Shown piece by piece: positions 1 to 6,946 of a DNA stretch of 18,194 bases; within the stretch, counting starts at the first letter, position 1; the number at the start of each line of letters is the position of its first letter. The translations under genes were made by a program, and so were the position numbers. The notes beneath the pieces were generated by a model. It made no database searches. It had not been told where the DNA came from and saw only the letters and a list, made by a program, of their open reading frames with translations. Origin of the DNA: Thiobacillus sp. (GTDB lineage: Bacteria > Pseudomonadota > Gammaproteobacteria > Burkholderiales > Thiobacillaceae); NCBI GenBank assembly GCA_020216925.1, contig JAIWOL010000166.1, positions 1-18,194 on the forward strand, written 5' to 3'.

Positions 1-149
1 ATTGAGCAATTGCCGCAACCACCCCATCAGCCTTGCCCAGCGTGTATCGAGAAGTTGCTCAAATCACGGGCCGGTGAAATATCCGGGCTAGCGACAAGAC
101 TCCCGTGCAGTTCGAGATGCGCGGCGAGATGGCAGCGGGGAGATAGCGC

Positions 150-569
150 ATGCCGAATGCCATGCTGCTGCCTTGCGCTGCCCTGGTTGCGTTGACCGCG
201 CTGGTCTGGCTGCGCGCCGTCCACGAGCGCGTGACGGAATGTCGCGCACGCGGCATTGCCCCGCAGGCCCTGGCCTCATCCCGGGAAGCCGCGCGGATGC
301 TGAAGCACACCCAGGCTGCCGACAACCTGTCCAACCTGTTCGAGTTGCCCGTGCTGTTCTATGTGCTGTGCCTTGCGCTGGCGGCAACCGGTCTGGGCAC
401 GCCGGGCGACATCGCTGCGGCGTGGGGGTTTGTCGTGCTGCGCGCTGTGCATAGCCTGATCCACGTCACCTACAATCGGGTGACACACCGCTTCATCGCC
501 TGGATGCTCGGCGCGGCCTGGCTGTTCGGGATGTGGGGCGCATTCGCTTTCAGGCTTGCGGGCCGATGA
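150..569 (+). CDS. MAPEG-family integral membrane protein
   Basis: A 139-residue protein of the MAPEG family (membrane-associated proteins in eicosanoid and glutathione metabolism). It is predicted to sit in the inner membrane as a four-helix bundle. Hydrophobic stretches lie at about residues 5-23, 62-80, 88-105 and 115-135. The DNLSNLFELPVLFY stretch (59-71) and the RAVHSLIHVTYN stretch (98-109) match the two most conserved MAPEG blocks. The ATG at 150 is preceded by GGGGAG at 137-142 with 7 nt spacing; a second in-frame ATG lies at 162. The cupin gene follows after 38 nt on the same strand, so they are probably co-transcribed. Bacterial MAPEG proteins of this type mostly have no assigned substrate, and glutathione transferase activity is only a family-level possibility. 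Confidence 0.85.
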   Translation: MPNAMLLPCAALVALTALVWLRAVHERVTECRARGIAPQALASSREAARMLKHTQAADNLSNLFELPVLFYVLCLALAATGLGTPGDIAAAWGFVVLRAVHSLIHVTYNRVTHRFIAWMLGAAWLFGMWGAFAFRLAGR

Positions 570-607
570 GCGCGTCGATGCGTCATTTCGGCCGAGAAGG
601 AGATTCC

Positions 608-1099
608 ATGTCGGACAAAGTTTTTCCTGTGGCGATCATCGCCGCGGACGCCCCGTTGCGCACGCGCGCGACGCTATACCCGGAACCGGTCGCCGCCATG
701 CTGGCCGCGCGCCTGGCGGGCCGGCACAAACGCCCGTTGGGCGACCTGTTCGGCCTCGTGAATTTCGGCGTCAACCTCACCCGGCTGGAACCGGGCGCGG
801 TTTCCTCGCTGCGGCACGCGCATGCCAGGCAGGACGAATTCGTGTTCATCCTGGAAGGTTGTCCGACCTTGTTCACCAACGATGGGCCGATGCGCCTATC
901 TCCGGGCATGTGCGCCGGTTTCCGCGCGGGCACGGGCAACGCGCACACGCTCGTCAACGAAACCGGACAGGACGTGGTCTATCTCGAAATAGGCGACCGC
1001 ACGCCGGGGGATGTCGTCACCTACCCGGACGACGATTTGTGCGCGCAGTTCAACGACGGCGAGTGGACCTTCAGCCACAAGGACGGCACGCCCTATTGA
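608..1099 (+). CDS. Single-domain cupin protein
   Basis: A 163-residue protein with one cupin barrel. Cupin motif 1 is visible at residues 63-84: G63, H70, H72, E77 and G84, the usual metal-binding His-X-His and Glu. Motif 2 follows at about 95-116, with P99-G100 and the fourth ligand H113. The C-terminal tail is acidic and ends in Pro-Tyr. There is no signal peptide, so it should be cytoplasmic. The start at 608 is chosen because AAGGAG lies at 597-602, 5 nt upstream; a longer reading from 533 would overlap the MAPEG gene and has no ribosome site. Cupins of this size include isomerases, dioxygenases and sugar-binding proteins, and nothing here picks one. Metal binding is inferred from the intact ligands. 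Confidence 0.82.
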   Translation: MSDKVFPVAIIAADAPLRTRATLYPEPVAAMLAARLAGRHKRPLGDLFGLVNFGVNLTRLEPGAVSSLRHAHARQDEFVFILEGCPTLFTNDGPMRLSPGMCAGFRAGTGNAHTLVNETGQDVVYLEIGDRTPGDVVTYPDDDLCAQFNDGEWTFSHKDGTPY

Positions 1100-1120
1100 T
1101 TTCTGGTCGCGCTCACTGAC

Positions 1121-1738
1121 ATGGAGATGGGTGTTCCCGTCATTCAAGCCGGCTTGAGCGCTGCTGCGATGGCGCTGACCTTCGTCGCCTTCGTGCCGTA
1201 TTTCCGTTCCGTTTTTTCCGGTACGACGCGGCCGCATGTGTTTTCGTGGCTGGTGTGGGGCAGCAACACGAGTGTGGCGTTTGTTGCCACGCTCAGCGCC
1301 GGCGGCGGCGCGGGGGCCTGGGCGGTGGGGTTTTCCGCGGCAATTACGCTGGCGGTGGCGGCGCTGGCCTGGACGCGTCGCGCGGACGTATCCATCACGC
1401 GCACGGACTGGCTGTTTTTTCTGGCAGGGCTGGCGGCGATTCCGGTGTGGTTTGTGGCGAGCGATCCACTGTGGGCGATAGCGCTGGTGACGGCGGTGGA
1501 GCTGCTGGGCTTTGGGCCGACAATGCGCAAATCCTGGCACCAGCCGTGGAGCGAGCCGGTGAGCTTTCTGGCGATTCTGGCCGTGCGCAACGCGCTGGTG
1601 ATTGCGGCACTGGAACAGCGCAGCCTCGCCACGATGCTGTTTCCTGCGGCCATGGCCGGTGCCTGCATCCTGTTGATCGGCATACTGGTGGTGCGCAGAC
1701 AGTCCTTGCCGCCGCCCGCGCGGCCGGCGCGCGTTTAG
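1121..1738 (+). CDS. Multi-pass membrane protein with two PQ-loop/SWEET-like halves
   Basis: A 205-residue, strongly hydrophobic protein with about six to seven predicted membrane helices. Residues about 10-60 contain FVPYFRSVFSG followed by RPHVFSWLVWG, resembling the helix-Pro-helix pattern of PQ-loop/SemiSWEET proteins. A second, weaker copy lies near residues 124-168 (ELLGFGPTMRKSW, then EPVSFLAILAVRNAL). The protein may thus be an internal duplication of a three-helix unit. The substrate is unknown; sugars or amino acids are family-level guesses. ATG codons occur at 1121 and 1127, neither with a strong ribosome site. It follows the cupin gene by 21 nt and converges on trpE, whose stop lies 69 nt away. 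Confidence 0.7.
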   Translation: MEMGVPVIQAGLSAAAMALTFVAFVPYFRSVFSGTTRPHVFSWLVWGSNTSVAFVATLSAGGGAGAWAVGFSAAITLAVAALAWTRRADVSITRTDWLFFLAGLAAIPVWFVASDPLWAIALVTAVELLGFGPTMRKSWHQPWSEPVSFLAILAVRNALVIAALEQRSLATMLFPAAMAGACILLIGILVVRRQSLPPPARPARV

Positions 1739-1807
1739 CGGTTTCGACGTGCGCCGGTGACAGCGATGCGGCGCGGACCGGCAGGCATTGCAAGCTGGTG
1801 CGCGCGG

Positions 1808-3286
1808 TTAATCCGCTGCTTCGCTCCCCGGGCGCGCCTGCGCAAGCTCGGCGGCGCGCACCACGGCGCGCGCCTTGTTGAGGGTTTCCAGCCATTCGTT
1901 TTCGGGCACCGAATCGGCGACGATGCCGGCGCCGGCCTGGGCGTAGAGCATGCCGTCCTTGACGACGGCGGTGCGGATGGCGATGGCCAGATCCATGTCG
2001 CCGGTGAAGCCGAGATAACCGACGGCGCCGGCGTAGACGCCGCGTTTCGCGGGTTCGAGTTCGTCGATGATTTCCATGGCGCGCACCTTGGGTGCGCCGG
2101 ACACGGTGCCGGCGGGGAAGCTGGCGCGCAGCACGTCGATGGCGGACAGATTCGGCTTGAGCTTGCCTTCGACGTTGGAGACGATGTGCATGACGTGCGA
2201 ATAGCGCTCGATGCTCATGTTTTCGGTAACGCGCACTGAGCCGGTGACGGCGACACGGCCCGTGTCGTTGCGCCCCAGGTCGAGCAGTTGCAGGTGCTCG
2301 GCGCATTCCTTGGGATCGCTGAGCAGTTCCTCGGCCAGACGCTGGTCGTCCTCGCGCGTCGCGCCGCGTGGGCGGGTGCCGGCAATCGGGCGGAGCGTGA
2401 CGGTTTCGCCTTCCAGCCGCACCAGGATTTCGGGCGACGAGCCAACGACGTGGAAACCGCCAAAGTCGTAATAGAACATGTAGGGCGAGGGGTTCAGGCT
2501 GCGCAGCGCGCGGTACAGCGACAGCGGGCTTGCGCCGAAAGGACGCGCCATGCGTTGGCTCAGCACCACCTGCATGATGTCGCCCGCGCCGATGTAGTCC
2601 TTGGCCCTGGCCACCGCGGCCTTGAATTCGGTCTCGCCGAATTCGGATACCGGGTCGGCGGCGTCGAGCTGCGGTTCGGGCGGCAGCACAACGGGCTGAT
2701 GCAGCTGCGCGGCGAGCGCCGCCAGGCGCAGGCAGGCCTGGGCGTAGGCATCGCGCTGCATGGGGTCGGCATGGGCGATGAGATAGAGCTTGCCGGCCAG
2801 GTTGTCGAACACCGCCAGCTCTTCGGTGAGCATGAGCAGGATGTCGGGCGTGTGGATCGCGTCGGGCTTGCGCGTGGCCGCGAGACGCTTTTCGATATAG
2901 CGGATGGTCTCGTAGCCGAAGTAGCCGGCGAGCCCGCCGGTGAAGCGCGGCAGGCCGGCCACCGGCGCGGCCTTGAAGCGCGCCTGAAAATCGGCGACGA
3001 AGGCAAGCGGGTCGTCGAGGTTGTGTTCCTCGGCCACCTGACCGTCGGTTTCCACCGTGAGCACATGGTTGCGCACCCGGATGACCGTGCGCGCCGGCAG
3101 GCCGATGAAGGAATAGCGGCCGAAGCGCTCGCCTCCCACTACGGATTCGAGCAGATAGGTGTAGGGCGCGTTGGCGAGTTTGAGATAGACGGAGAGTGGC
3201 GTCTCCAGGTCGCCGGGCAGTTCGCGCACCAGCGGGATGCGGTTGTAGCCCTGACGGGCGAGATCGAAGAATTCTTGTTCGGTCAT
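1808..3286 (-). CDS. trpE: Anthranilate synthase component I
   Basis: A 492-residue chorismate-binding enzyme that converts chorismate to anthranilate, the first committed step of tryptophan synthesis. It uses ammonia supplied by a TrpG glutaminase subunit. The N-terminal regulatory part carries the LLES motif (45-48) of the tryptophan feedback site. The catalytic part shows [11 protein letters not shown] (235-245), PIAGTRPRG (300-308), DLGRND (336-341), YSHVMHIVS (362-370) and SGAPK (396-400). Length is normal for the family. In the usual DPKERAEH/DLGRNDVGR block, C328 replaces Arg, Q333 replaces the usual Met, and T342 replaces Val. It lies downstream of gph on the same strand. trpG does not follow; the next gene is convergent. 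PabB is the main alternative, but LLES and the overall motif set favour TrpE. Confidence 0.95.
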   Translation of the reverse strand: MTEQEFFDLARQGYNRIPLVRELPGDLETPLSVYLKLANAPYTYLLESVVGGERFGRYSFIGLPARTVIRVRNHVLTVETDGQVAEEHNLDDPLAFVADFQARFKAAPVAGLPRFTGGLAGYFGYETIRYIEKRLAATRKPDAIHTPDILLMLTEELAVFDNLAGKLYLIAHADPMQRDAYAQACLRLAALAAQLHQPVVLPPEPQLDAADPVSEFGETEFKAAVARAKDYIGAGDIMQVVLSQRMARPFGASPLSLYRALRSLNPSPYMFYYDFGGFHVVGSSPEILVRLEGETVTLRPIAGTRPRGATREDDQRLAEELLSDPKECAEHLQLLDLGRNDTGRVAVTGSVRVTENMSIERYSHVMHIVSNVEGKLKPNLSAIDVLRASFPAGTVSGAPKVRAMEIIDELEPAKRGVYAGAVGYLGFTGDMDLAIAIRTAVVKDGMLYAQAGAGIVADSVPENEWLETLNKARAVVRAAELAQARPGSEAAD

Positions 3287-3403
3287 TTTCGGGGAGGGGC
3301 TCCAGGATTCGGGGAAAGTGCGCGATGCGCCCGGTTCAGTGCCAGCGCCGCCATCGGCGGCAGATTCCCCGAATCCTGATTCCTGAATCCCGCCCTCCGA
3401 GAT
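3287..3403. repeat. Intergenic repeat: 14-bp inverted repeat plus 7-nt-periodic block
   Basis: The gph-trpE gap holds a perfect 14-bp inverted repeat: CAGGATTCGGGGAA at 3303-3316 and its complement at 3365-3378, separated by 48 nt. A small hairpin, GCCGCC-ATC-GGCGGC, lies inside at 3347-3361. From 3364 to 3391 the sequence runs with a 7-nt period (ATTCCCC, GAATCCT, GATTCCT, GAATCCC). In RNA the long arms would fold into a stem between the two cistrons. Role unknown; possibly an mRNA stability or processing element, or a member of a genome-wide repeat family. Confidence 0.7.
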
Positions 3404-4084
3404 TCATGCCTTCGTCACCTTCTTCGCCGCGTCGGCCAGCGTCGGCACCACGGCGTCGAGGTCGAGCTCGCTGACAGGCCGGCCGCGGTTGTAGCCGTAA
3501 GGCACACAGAACACGGGCGAGCCCGCCGCGCGCGCGGCCTGGGTGTCGTTGAGCGAATCGCCGATCAGCAACAGCTCGGCCGGCGCGATGCCGAACACCT
3601 GGCAGGCGTGCAGCAGGGGCAGCGGATCGGGCTTGCGACGGGGCAGACTGTCGCCGGACAGGATCAGTTCGAAGTAATCGAAGAGTCCGGTGTCCTTGAG
3701 CAGCGGATGGGTGAACTGCCCGGCTTTGTTGGTGATGCAGGCAAGGTGCACGCCCATCGCCCTGAAAGCGTCCAGCCCTTCGACGACGCCGGGAAAGGGC
3801 CGCGAATGCAGCGAGACGTGTGCGCCGTAGTGCGCCTGGTAGAGCCCGATCGCACGTTCGAACAGCGCCGCGTCGGGCTCGGCATCCATCTCGCCGGTGA
3901 GCACGCGTTTCACCAGCCGCGACACGCCGTTGCCGATATAGGTGGCGATGGTGTCCGCGCCCGGGCACGGCATGCCCAGGTCGGCCATCATCAGCCGGGC
4001 CGCGTGGGCCAGGTCAGGGGCGGTATCGAGCAGCGTGCCGTCGAGATCGATGACGACGGCCTTGACGGGGAGAGGAAAGTTCAT
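3404..4084 (-). CDS. gph: Phosphoglycolate phosphatase, HAD superfamily
   Basis: A 226-residue HAD-fold phosphatase that removes phosphate from 2-phosphoglycolate, a by-product of oxidative DNA repair and, in autotrophs, of Rubisco oxygenation. Motif I is DLDGTLLDT with nucleophile D13 and acid/base D15. The cap domain follows. Motif II lies in ACITNKAG, motif III Lys in RRKPDP, and motif IV in LLIGDSLNDT. The ATG at 4084 gives the standard family N-terminus. A longer reading from a GTG at 4126, which does have an AGGGGA-like site, would add 14 residues encoded by repeat DNA and is less likely. It sits between rpe and trpE, the classic order in Proteobacteria. Pyridoxal-phosphate or other small-phosphate HAD phosphatases are alternatives, but the context supports Gph. 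Confidence 0.93.
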   Translation of the reverse strand: MNFPLPVKAVVIDLDGTLLDTAPDLAHAARLMMADLGMPCPGADTIATYIGNGVSRLVKRVLTGEMDAEPDAALFERAIGLYQAHYGAHVSLHSRPFPGVVEGLDAFRAMGVHLACITNKAGQFTHPLLKDTGLFDYFELILSGDSLPRRKPDPLPLLHACQVFGIAPAELLLIGDSLNDTQAARAAGSPVFCVPYGYNRGRPVSELDLDAVVPTLADAAKKVTKA

Positions 4085-4159
4085 TGTCTGGGTGCAAAGT
4101 GCAGGATTCAAGAGGCAGGAGAACACTCGTCCCCTGCATCTTGCGTTTCGGGTCAGCCG
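4085..4159. repeat. Intergenic imperfect inverted repeat with 7-nt-like periodicity
   Basis: The rpe-gph gap contains GCAAAGTGCAGG (about 4090-4101) and, 31 nt later, CCTGCATCTTGC (about 4133-4144). They are complementary at 10 of 12 positions. The intervening DNA can be parsed into heptamer-like words (GTGCAAA, GTGCAGG, ATTCAAG, AGGCAGG). It resembles the gph-trpE gap in style, sharing the AGGATTC word. Role unknown. Confidence 0.5.
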
Positions 4160-4843
4160 TTAAACCTTGGCCAGCTCGGCGCGCATCTGGCCGATGATGC
4201 TGTCGTAGCGGTTGGGGTCGCTGTCGTTGCGCTTGCCGAACACGGCGGAGCCTGCGACGAAGGTGTCCACGCCCGCCCTGGCCACTTCGGCGATGTTGGC
4301 CGGGCCCACGCCGCCATCGATTTCGATGTTCACGTTGAGGCCGCGCTCGTCGACCATCTGGCGGACACGGCGGGCCTTGTCGAGCACGTAGGGAATGAAT
4401 TTCTGGCCGCCGAAGCCGGGGTTCACGCTCATCAAGAGCACCATGTCGATCTTGTCCAGGGTGTATTCCAGCACGTTGAGCGGGGTGGCGGGGTTGAACA
4501 CCAGACCGGGCTTGCAGCCAAGCTCGCGAATCATGCCGATGGTGCGGTCGATGTGCTCGCTGGCTTCCGGATGGAAGGTGATATAGGTGGCACCGGCCTT
4601 GGCAAAATCGGGGATGATGCGGTCGACCGGCTTGACCATCAGGTGCACGTCGATCGGGGCGGTGACGCCGTGCTTCCTCAGCGCCTCGCACACCAGCGGG
4701 CCGATGGTGAGGTTGGGCACGTAGTGATTGTCCATCACGTCGAAATGGACGATGTCGGCACCGGACTTCAGCACGTCGTCAACTTCCTCGCCGAGCTTGG
4801 CAAAGTTGGCCGACAGGATGGACGGGGCGATACGGTAGGTCAT
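4160..4843 (-). CDS. rpe: Ribulose-phosphate 3-epimerase
   Basis: A 227-residue TIM-barrel enzyme interconverting ribulose 5-phosphate and xylulose 5-phosphate in the pentose phosphate pathway and, in autotrophs, the Calvin cycle. The N-terminus has APSILSANF. The metal ligands are in place at H33, D35 (VHFDVMD), H67 (VHLMV) and D176 (EIDGGV). NPGFGGQ (141-147) forms the phosphate-gripping loop. Length matches the family. GGAG lies 6 nt before the ATG at 4843. It is the first gene of an rpe-gph-trpE unit and is divergent from apaG across 137 bp. Confidence 0.97.
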   Translation of the reverse strand: MTYRIAPSILSANFAKLGEEVDDVLKSGADIVHFDVMDNHYVPNLTIGPLVCEALRKHGVTAPIDVHLMVKPVDRIIPDFAKAGATYITFHPEASEHIDRTIGMIRELGCKPGLVFNPATPLNVLEYTLDKIDMVLLMSVNPGFGGQKFIPYVLDKARRVRQMVDERGLNVNIEIDGGVGPANIAEVARAGVDTFVAGSAVFGKRNDSDPNRYDSIIGQMRAELAKV

Positions 4844-4980
4844 GGGAAGCTCCGGGAACGGGAAGGTAAGGGGATCAGCAACCGGGCCATTTTAACAGGC
4901 TGCACGGGCCGTGAGTTTTACAACAGCCCGACAAGGCATTGCGCTACACTCCGGCCATTCCAACCCCCGCGAGCAATGCC
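4844..4980. promoter_or_regulatory. Divergent promoter region between rpe and apaG
   Basis: The 137-bp gap must hold start signals for both directions. On plus, TACACT at 4945-4950 is a plausible -10 for apaG, but no TTGACA-like hexamer sits at the right distance. On minus, a TTAAAAT-like sequence (complement of 4889-4895) could be the -10 for rpe. No operator palindrome was recognised. Confidence 0.35.
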
Positions 4981-5364
4981 GTGGCCGAAGGCAAAAAGTA
5001 TCAGATCGACGTCAGCGTCAACACCGCGTATCTGGCCGACCAGAGCGACCCCTCTTCCGACCGTTACGTGTTCGCCTACACCGTGACCATCACCAACGTG
5101 GGCACGGTCGCGGCGCAGCTCATCTCGCGCCACTGGATCATCACCGATGCGGAAAGCGCCGCGCAGGAGGTAAAGGGCCTGGGCGTGGTGGGCGAACAAC
5201 CCTTGCTGCGGCCGGGCGAAAGTTTCGAGTACACCAGCGGCACGGCGATGGCGACCCCGGTGGGCACCATGCGCGGCACCTATCAGATGGTGGCCGAAGA
5301 CGGCAACAAGTTCGACGCCGAGATTCCCCCGTTCACGCTGTCGATGCCGCGCGTGCTGCACTGA
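4981..5364 (+). CDS. apaG: ApaG (Co2+/Mg2+ efflux-associated) protein
   Basis: A 127-residue single-domain protein with an immunoglobulin-like/fibronectin-III beta fold, named for its link to apaH in enterics. Its genetic phenotype involves cobalt and magnesium tolerance, but its biochemical role is not settled. The family pattern RYVFAYTVTITN, SRHWIITDA, GVVGEQPLLRPGESFEYTSG, TPVGTMRGTYQM and the C-terminal PRVLH are all present. The GTG at 4981 is chosen because it gives the exact usual length and N-terminus (V-A-E-G-K-K-Y). The TTG at 4939 would add 14 residues that the family lacks and would overlap the candidate -10. It is divergent from rpe and convergent with the 30-residue ORF at 5377-5469. 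Confidence 0.93.
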   Translation: MAEGKKYQIDVSVNTAYLADQSDPSSDRYVFAYTVTITNVGTVAAQLISRHWIITDAESAAQEVKGLGVVGEQPLLRPGESFEYTSGTAMATPVGTMRGTYQMVAEDGNKFDAEIPPFTLSMPRVLH

Positions 5365-5376
5365 CCCGGGCCGCGC

Positions 5377-5469
5377 TCATTTCTTCATCGTCCACCACAC
5401 GATGAACAGCAAAAGGCCCAGCGCCACCCCCGCTTCCAGCAACAACCAGCCCAGACCTTGGCTTTCCAT
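5377..5469 (-). CDS. 30-residue single-span membrane microprotein
   Basis: A 30-residue open frame starting at the ATG at 5469. An excellent ribosome site (AAAGGAGGG, with GGAGGG being the complement of 5477-5482) lies 7 nt upstream. Residues about 8-26 form one hydrophobic helix (WLLLEAGVALGLLLFIVWW), with a single Glu inside it, and the protein ends T-M-K-K. The shape is that of a one-pass inner-membrane peptide with a Lys-rich end. It is convergent with apaG (12 nt from its stop) and divergent from mltA. Function unknown; similar tiny helices act as subunits or regulators of membrane complexes, but nothing here names a partner. Support comes from the ribosome site and composition, not homology. 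Confidence 0.6.
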   Translation of the reverse strand: MESQGLGWLLLEAGVALGLLLFIVWWTMKK

Positions 5470-5511
5470 TTCGCTTCCCTCCTTTGCCTGACGGCATCTT
5501 TGCGTGCGTCG

Positions 5512-6744
5512 ATGCCGCGTGCAAGCCTTTTCGCCGGGCTGGCGCTGCTGGGGGCGTGCGCCACACCCGTGCCCACGCCCAGCACGCCCCCCCCCGCTGC
5601 GGGTGACGCGGCCCCCGCCCTTCCCCCACCCCCGCAGCCTCCCGCACCGCCTGCCCCGCAACCCGCCTTGCCCACGCCTGCGCAGGCCTGGCCCACGCTC
5701 AAGCCGGCCAACTGGCCGGCAGTGCCGGGCTGGAATGACGACGCCGTGGCCGAAGCCTGGCCGGCATTGCTCGCTGGCTGCCGCGCGCTCAAGCGGCAAA
5801 GCGCGTGGCAGGCCGTCTGTGCGGACGCGGCCGCGTTGCCCCCGCCTGACGACAACACCGCCCGCGCGTTTTTCCAGGCGCGCTTTCGGCCCTGGCAGGC
5901 CACGCAGGAAGACGGCGCGGAAGACGGGCTTGTCACCGGCTACTACGAGCCGCTGCTCAAGGGCGACAGGGTGCGCACCGAAAAGGCGCGCCATCCGTTA
6001 TATGCGGTCCCGTCAGACCTCGTCAGCGTCGAGCTCGCGGGACTGTATCCGGAGCTGAAAAACCTGCGGCTGCGCGGCAAGCTGGTCGGCAACAAGCTGG
6101 TGCCCTATGCCGCGCGGCGCGATATCGAAGCCCCCGGTTTCCCGGGCAAGCCGATTGCCTGGGCAGACGATCCGGTCGATCTGTTCTTTTTGCAGATTCA
6201 GGGATCGGGACGCATCCAGCTGCCGGACGGCACTCAGCTTCGCGTGGGTTACGCCGACCAGAACGGCCATCCCTATGTATCGATCGGCAAGCTGCTGGTC
6301 GAACGCGGCGAACTCAGGCCCGAAGAGGCCTCGATGCAGGGCATCAAGAACTGGGGCGCGAAAAACCCGGACAAGCTGCCTGATCTGCTGGCCGCCAATC
6401 CCAGCTACGTATTCTTCCGCGAACTGCCAGACAGCCTCGGCGGCCCGCTTGGCGCGCTGGGCGTGCCGCTGACCGGCGGCCGCTCGATTGCGATCGATCC
6501 GCGCTATATCCCGCTGGGGGCGCCGGTGTTCCTCGCCACCACGCAACCGAATTCGACCGCGCCGTTGCACCGGCTGGTTCTGGCACAGGACACCGGCGGC
6601 GCGATTCGGGGCGGCGTGCGGGCAGACTTCTTCTGGGGATTCGGCGACGCGGCAGGGGAGCTGGCCGGCCGCATGAAACAGCGCGGTCGCATGTGGGTGC
6701 TGTTGCCGCACGACTATCCCATGTCGCCCATGGCGCGACGTTAG
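5512..6744 (+). CDS. mltA: Membrane-bound lytic murein transglycosylase A, lipoprotein
   Basis: A 410-residue peptidoglycan-cleaving enzyme that makes 1,6-anhydromuropeptides during wall turnover, anchored to the outer membrane. From the ATG at 5512 it has a short lipoprotein signal, with lipobox LLGA-C16. A very Pro/Ala-rich linker (about 18-66) follows, then the MltA barrel (GYYEP at 143-147, QIQGSGR at 228-234). The C-terminal 3D domain carries AIDPRYIPLG and AQDTGGAIRG. D360 in that motif corresponds to the catalytic Asp of E. coli MltA. The linker makes it longer than E. coli MltA. There is no clear ribosome site before 5512; TTG codons at 5458 and 5500 are in frame, but the signal peptide favours 5512. 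Confidence 0.93.
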   Translation: MPRASLFAGLALLGACATPVPTPSTPPPAAGDAAPALPPPPQPPAPPAPQPALPTPAQAWPTLKPANWPAVPGWNDDAVAEAWPALLAGCRALKRQSAWQAVCADAAALPPPDDNTARAFFQARFRPWQATQEDGAEDGLVTGYYEPLLKGDRVRTEKARHPLYAVPSDLVSVELAGLYPELKNLRLRGKLVGNKLVPYAARRDIEAPGFPGKPIAWADDPVDLFFLQIQGSGRIQLPDGTQLRVGYADQNGHPYVSIGKLLVERGELRPEEASMQGIKNWGAKNPDKLPDLLAANPSYVFFRELPDSLGGPLGALGVPLTGGRSIAIDPRYIPLGAPVFLATTQPNSTAPLHRLVLAQDTGGAIRGGVRADFFWGFGDAAGELAGRMKQRGRMWVLLPHDYPMSPMARR

Positions 6745-6764
6745 CCTGGATATTTCGCGAGCCG

Positions 6765-6851
6765 GTCGCCGAACCGGCGGGCGACGCCGGTTGTCGTTTC
6801 CGCCGATGCCGCCCGCGACCCGGCCGGGAAACCCGCAGTCGGGATGCGGGT
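6765..6851. other. GC-rich hairpins downstream of mltA, upstream of copA
   Basis: Two perfect 7-bp stems lie in the 202-bp mltA-copA gap: AACCGGC/GCCGGTT (6772-6778 with 6786-6792, 7-nt loop) and ACCCGCA/TGCGGGT (6831-6837 with 6845-6851, 7-nt loop). The first competes with a 6-bp stem GCCGGT/ACCGGC just before it. Only a short T-rich run follows the first, so a terminator for mltA is possible but weak. No CueR/MerR-type palindrome in an extended -35/-10 spacer was recognised for copA. Confidence 0.35.
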
Positions 6852-6946
6852 CGTACCCAGACGCCGGCTGACACTCGCATTGCCCCGCCCGCTGCTTGTT
6901 GAACGGCCAAGTTCGTGATGCACTCCGTCATCGACAGGAAACGACC

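Noticed and set aside
2..62. 8-bp inverted repeat TTGAGCAA/TTGCTCAA at the left edge
   Set aside because: Short arms 45 nt apart at the window edge; could be chance, and no element boundary or gene supports it.
3608..5086. 492-codon plus frame opposite gph and rpe
   Set aside because: It is antisense to two enzymes with intact catalytic motifs and runs into the apaG start.
6852..6946. CueR-type operator upstream of copA
   Set aside because: Looked for a dyad within a stretched -35/-10 spacer and found only GAAC/GTTC-like fragments, too weak to call.
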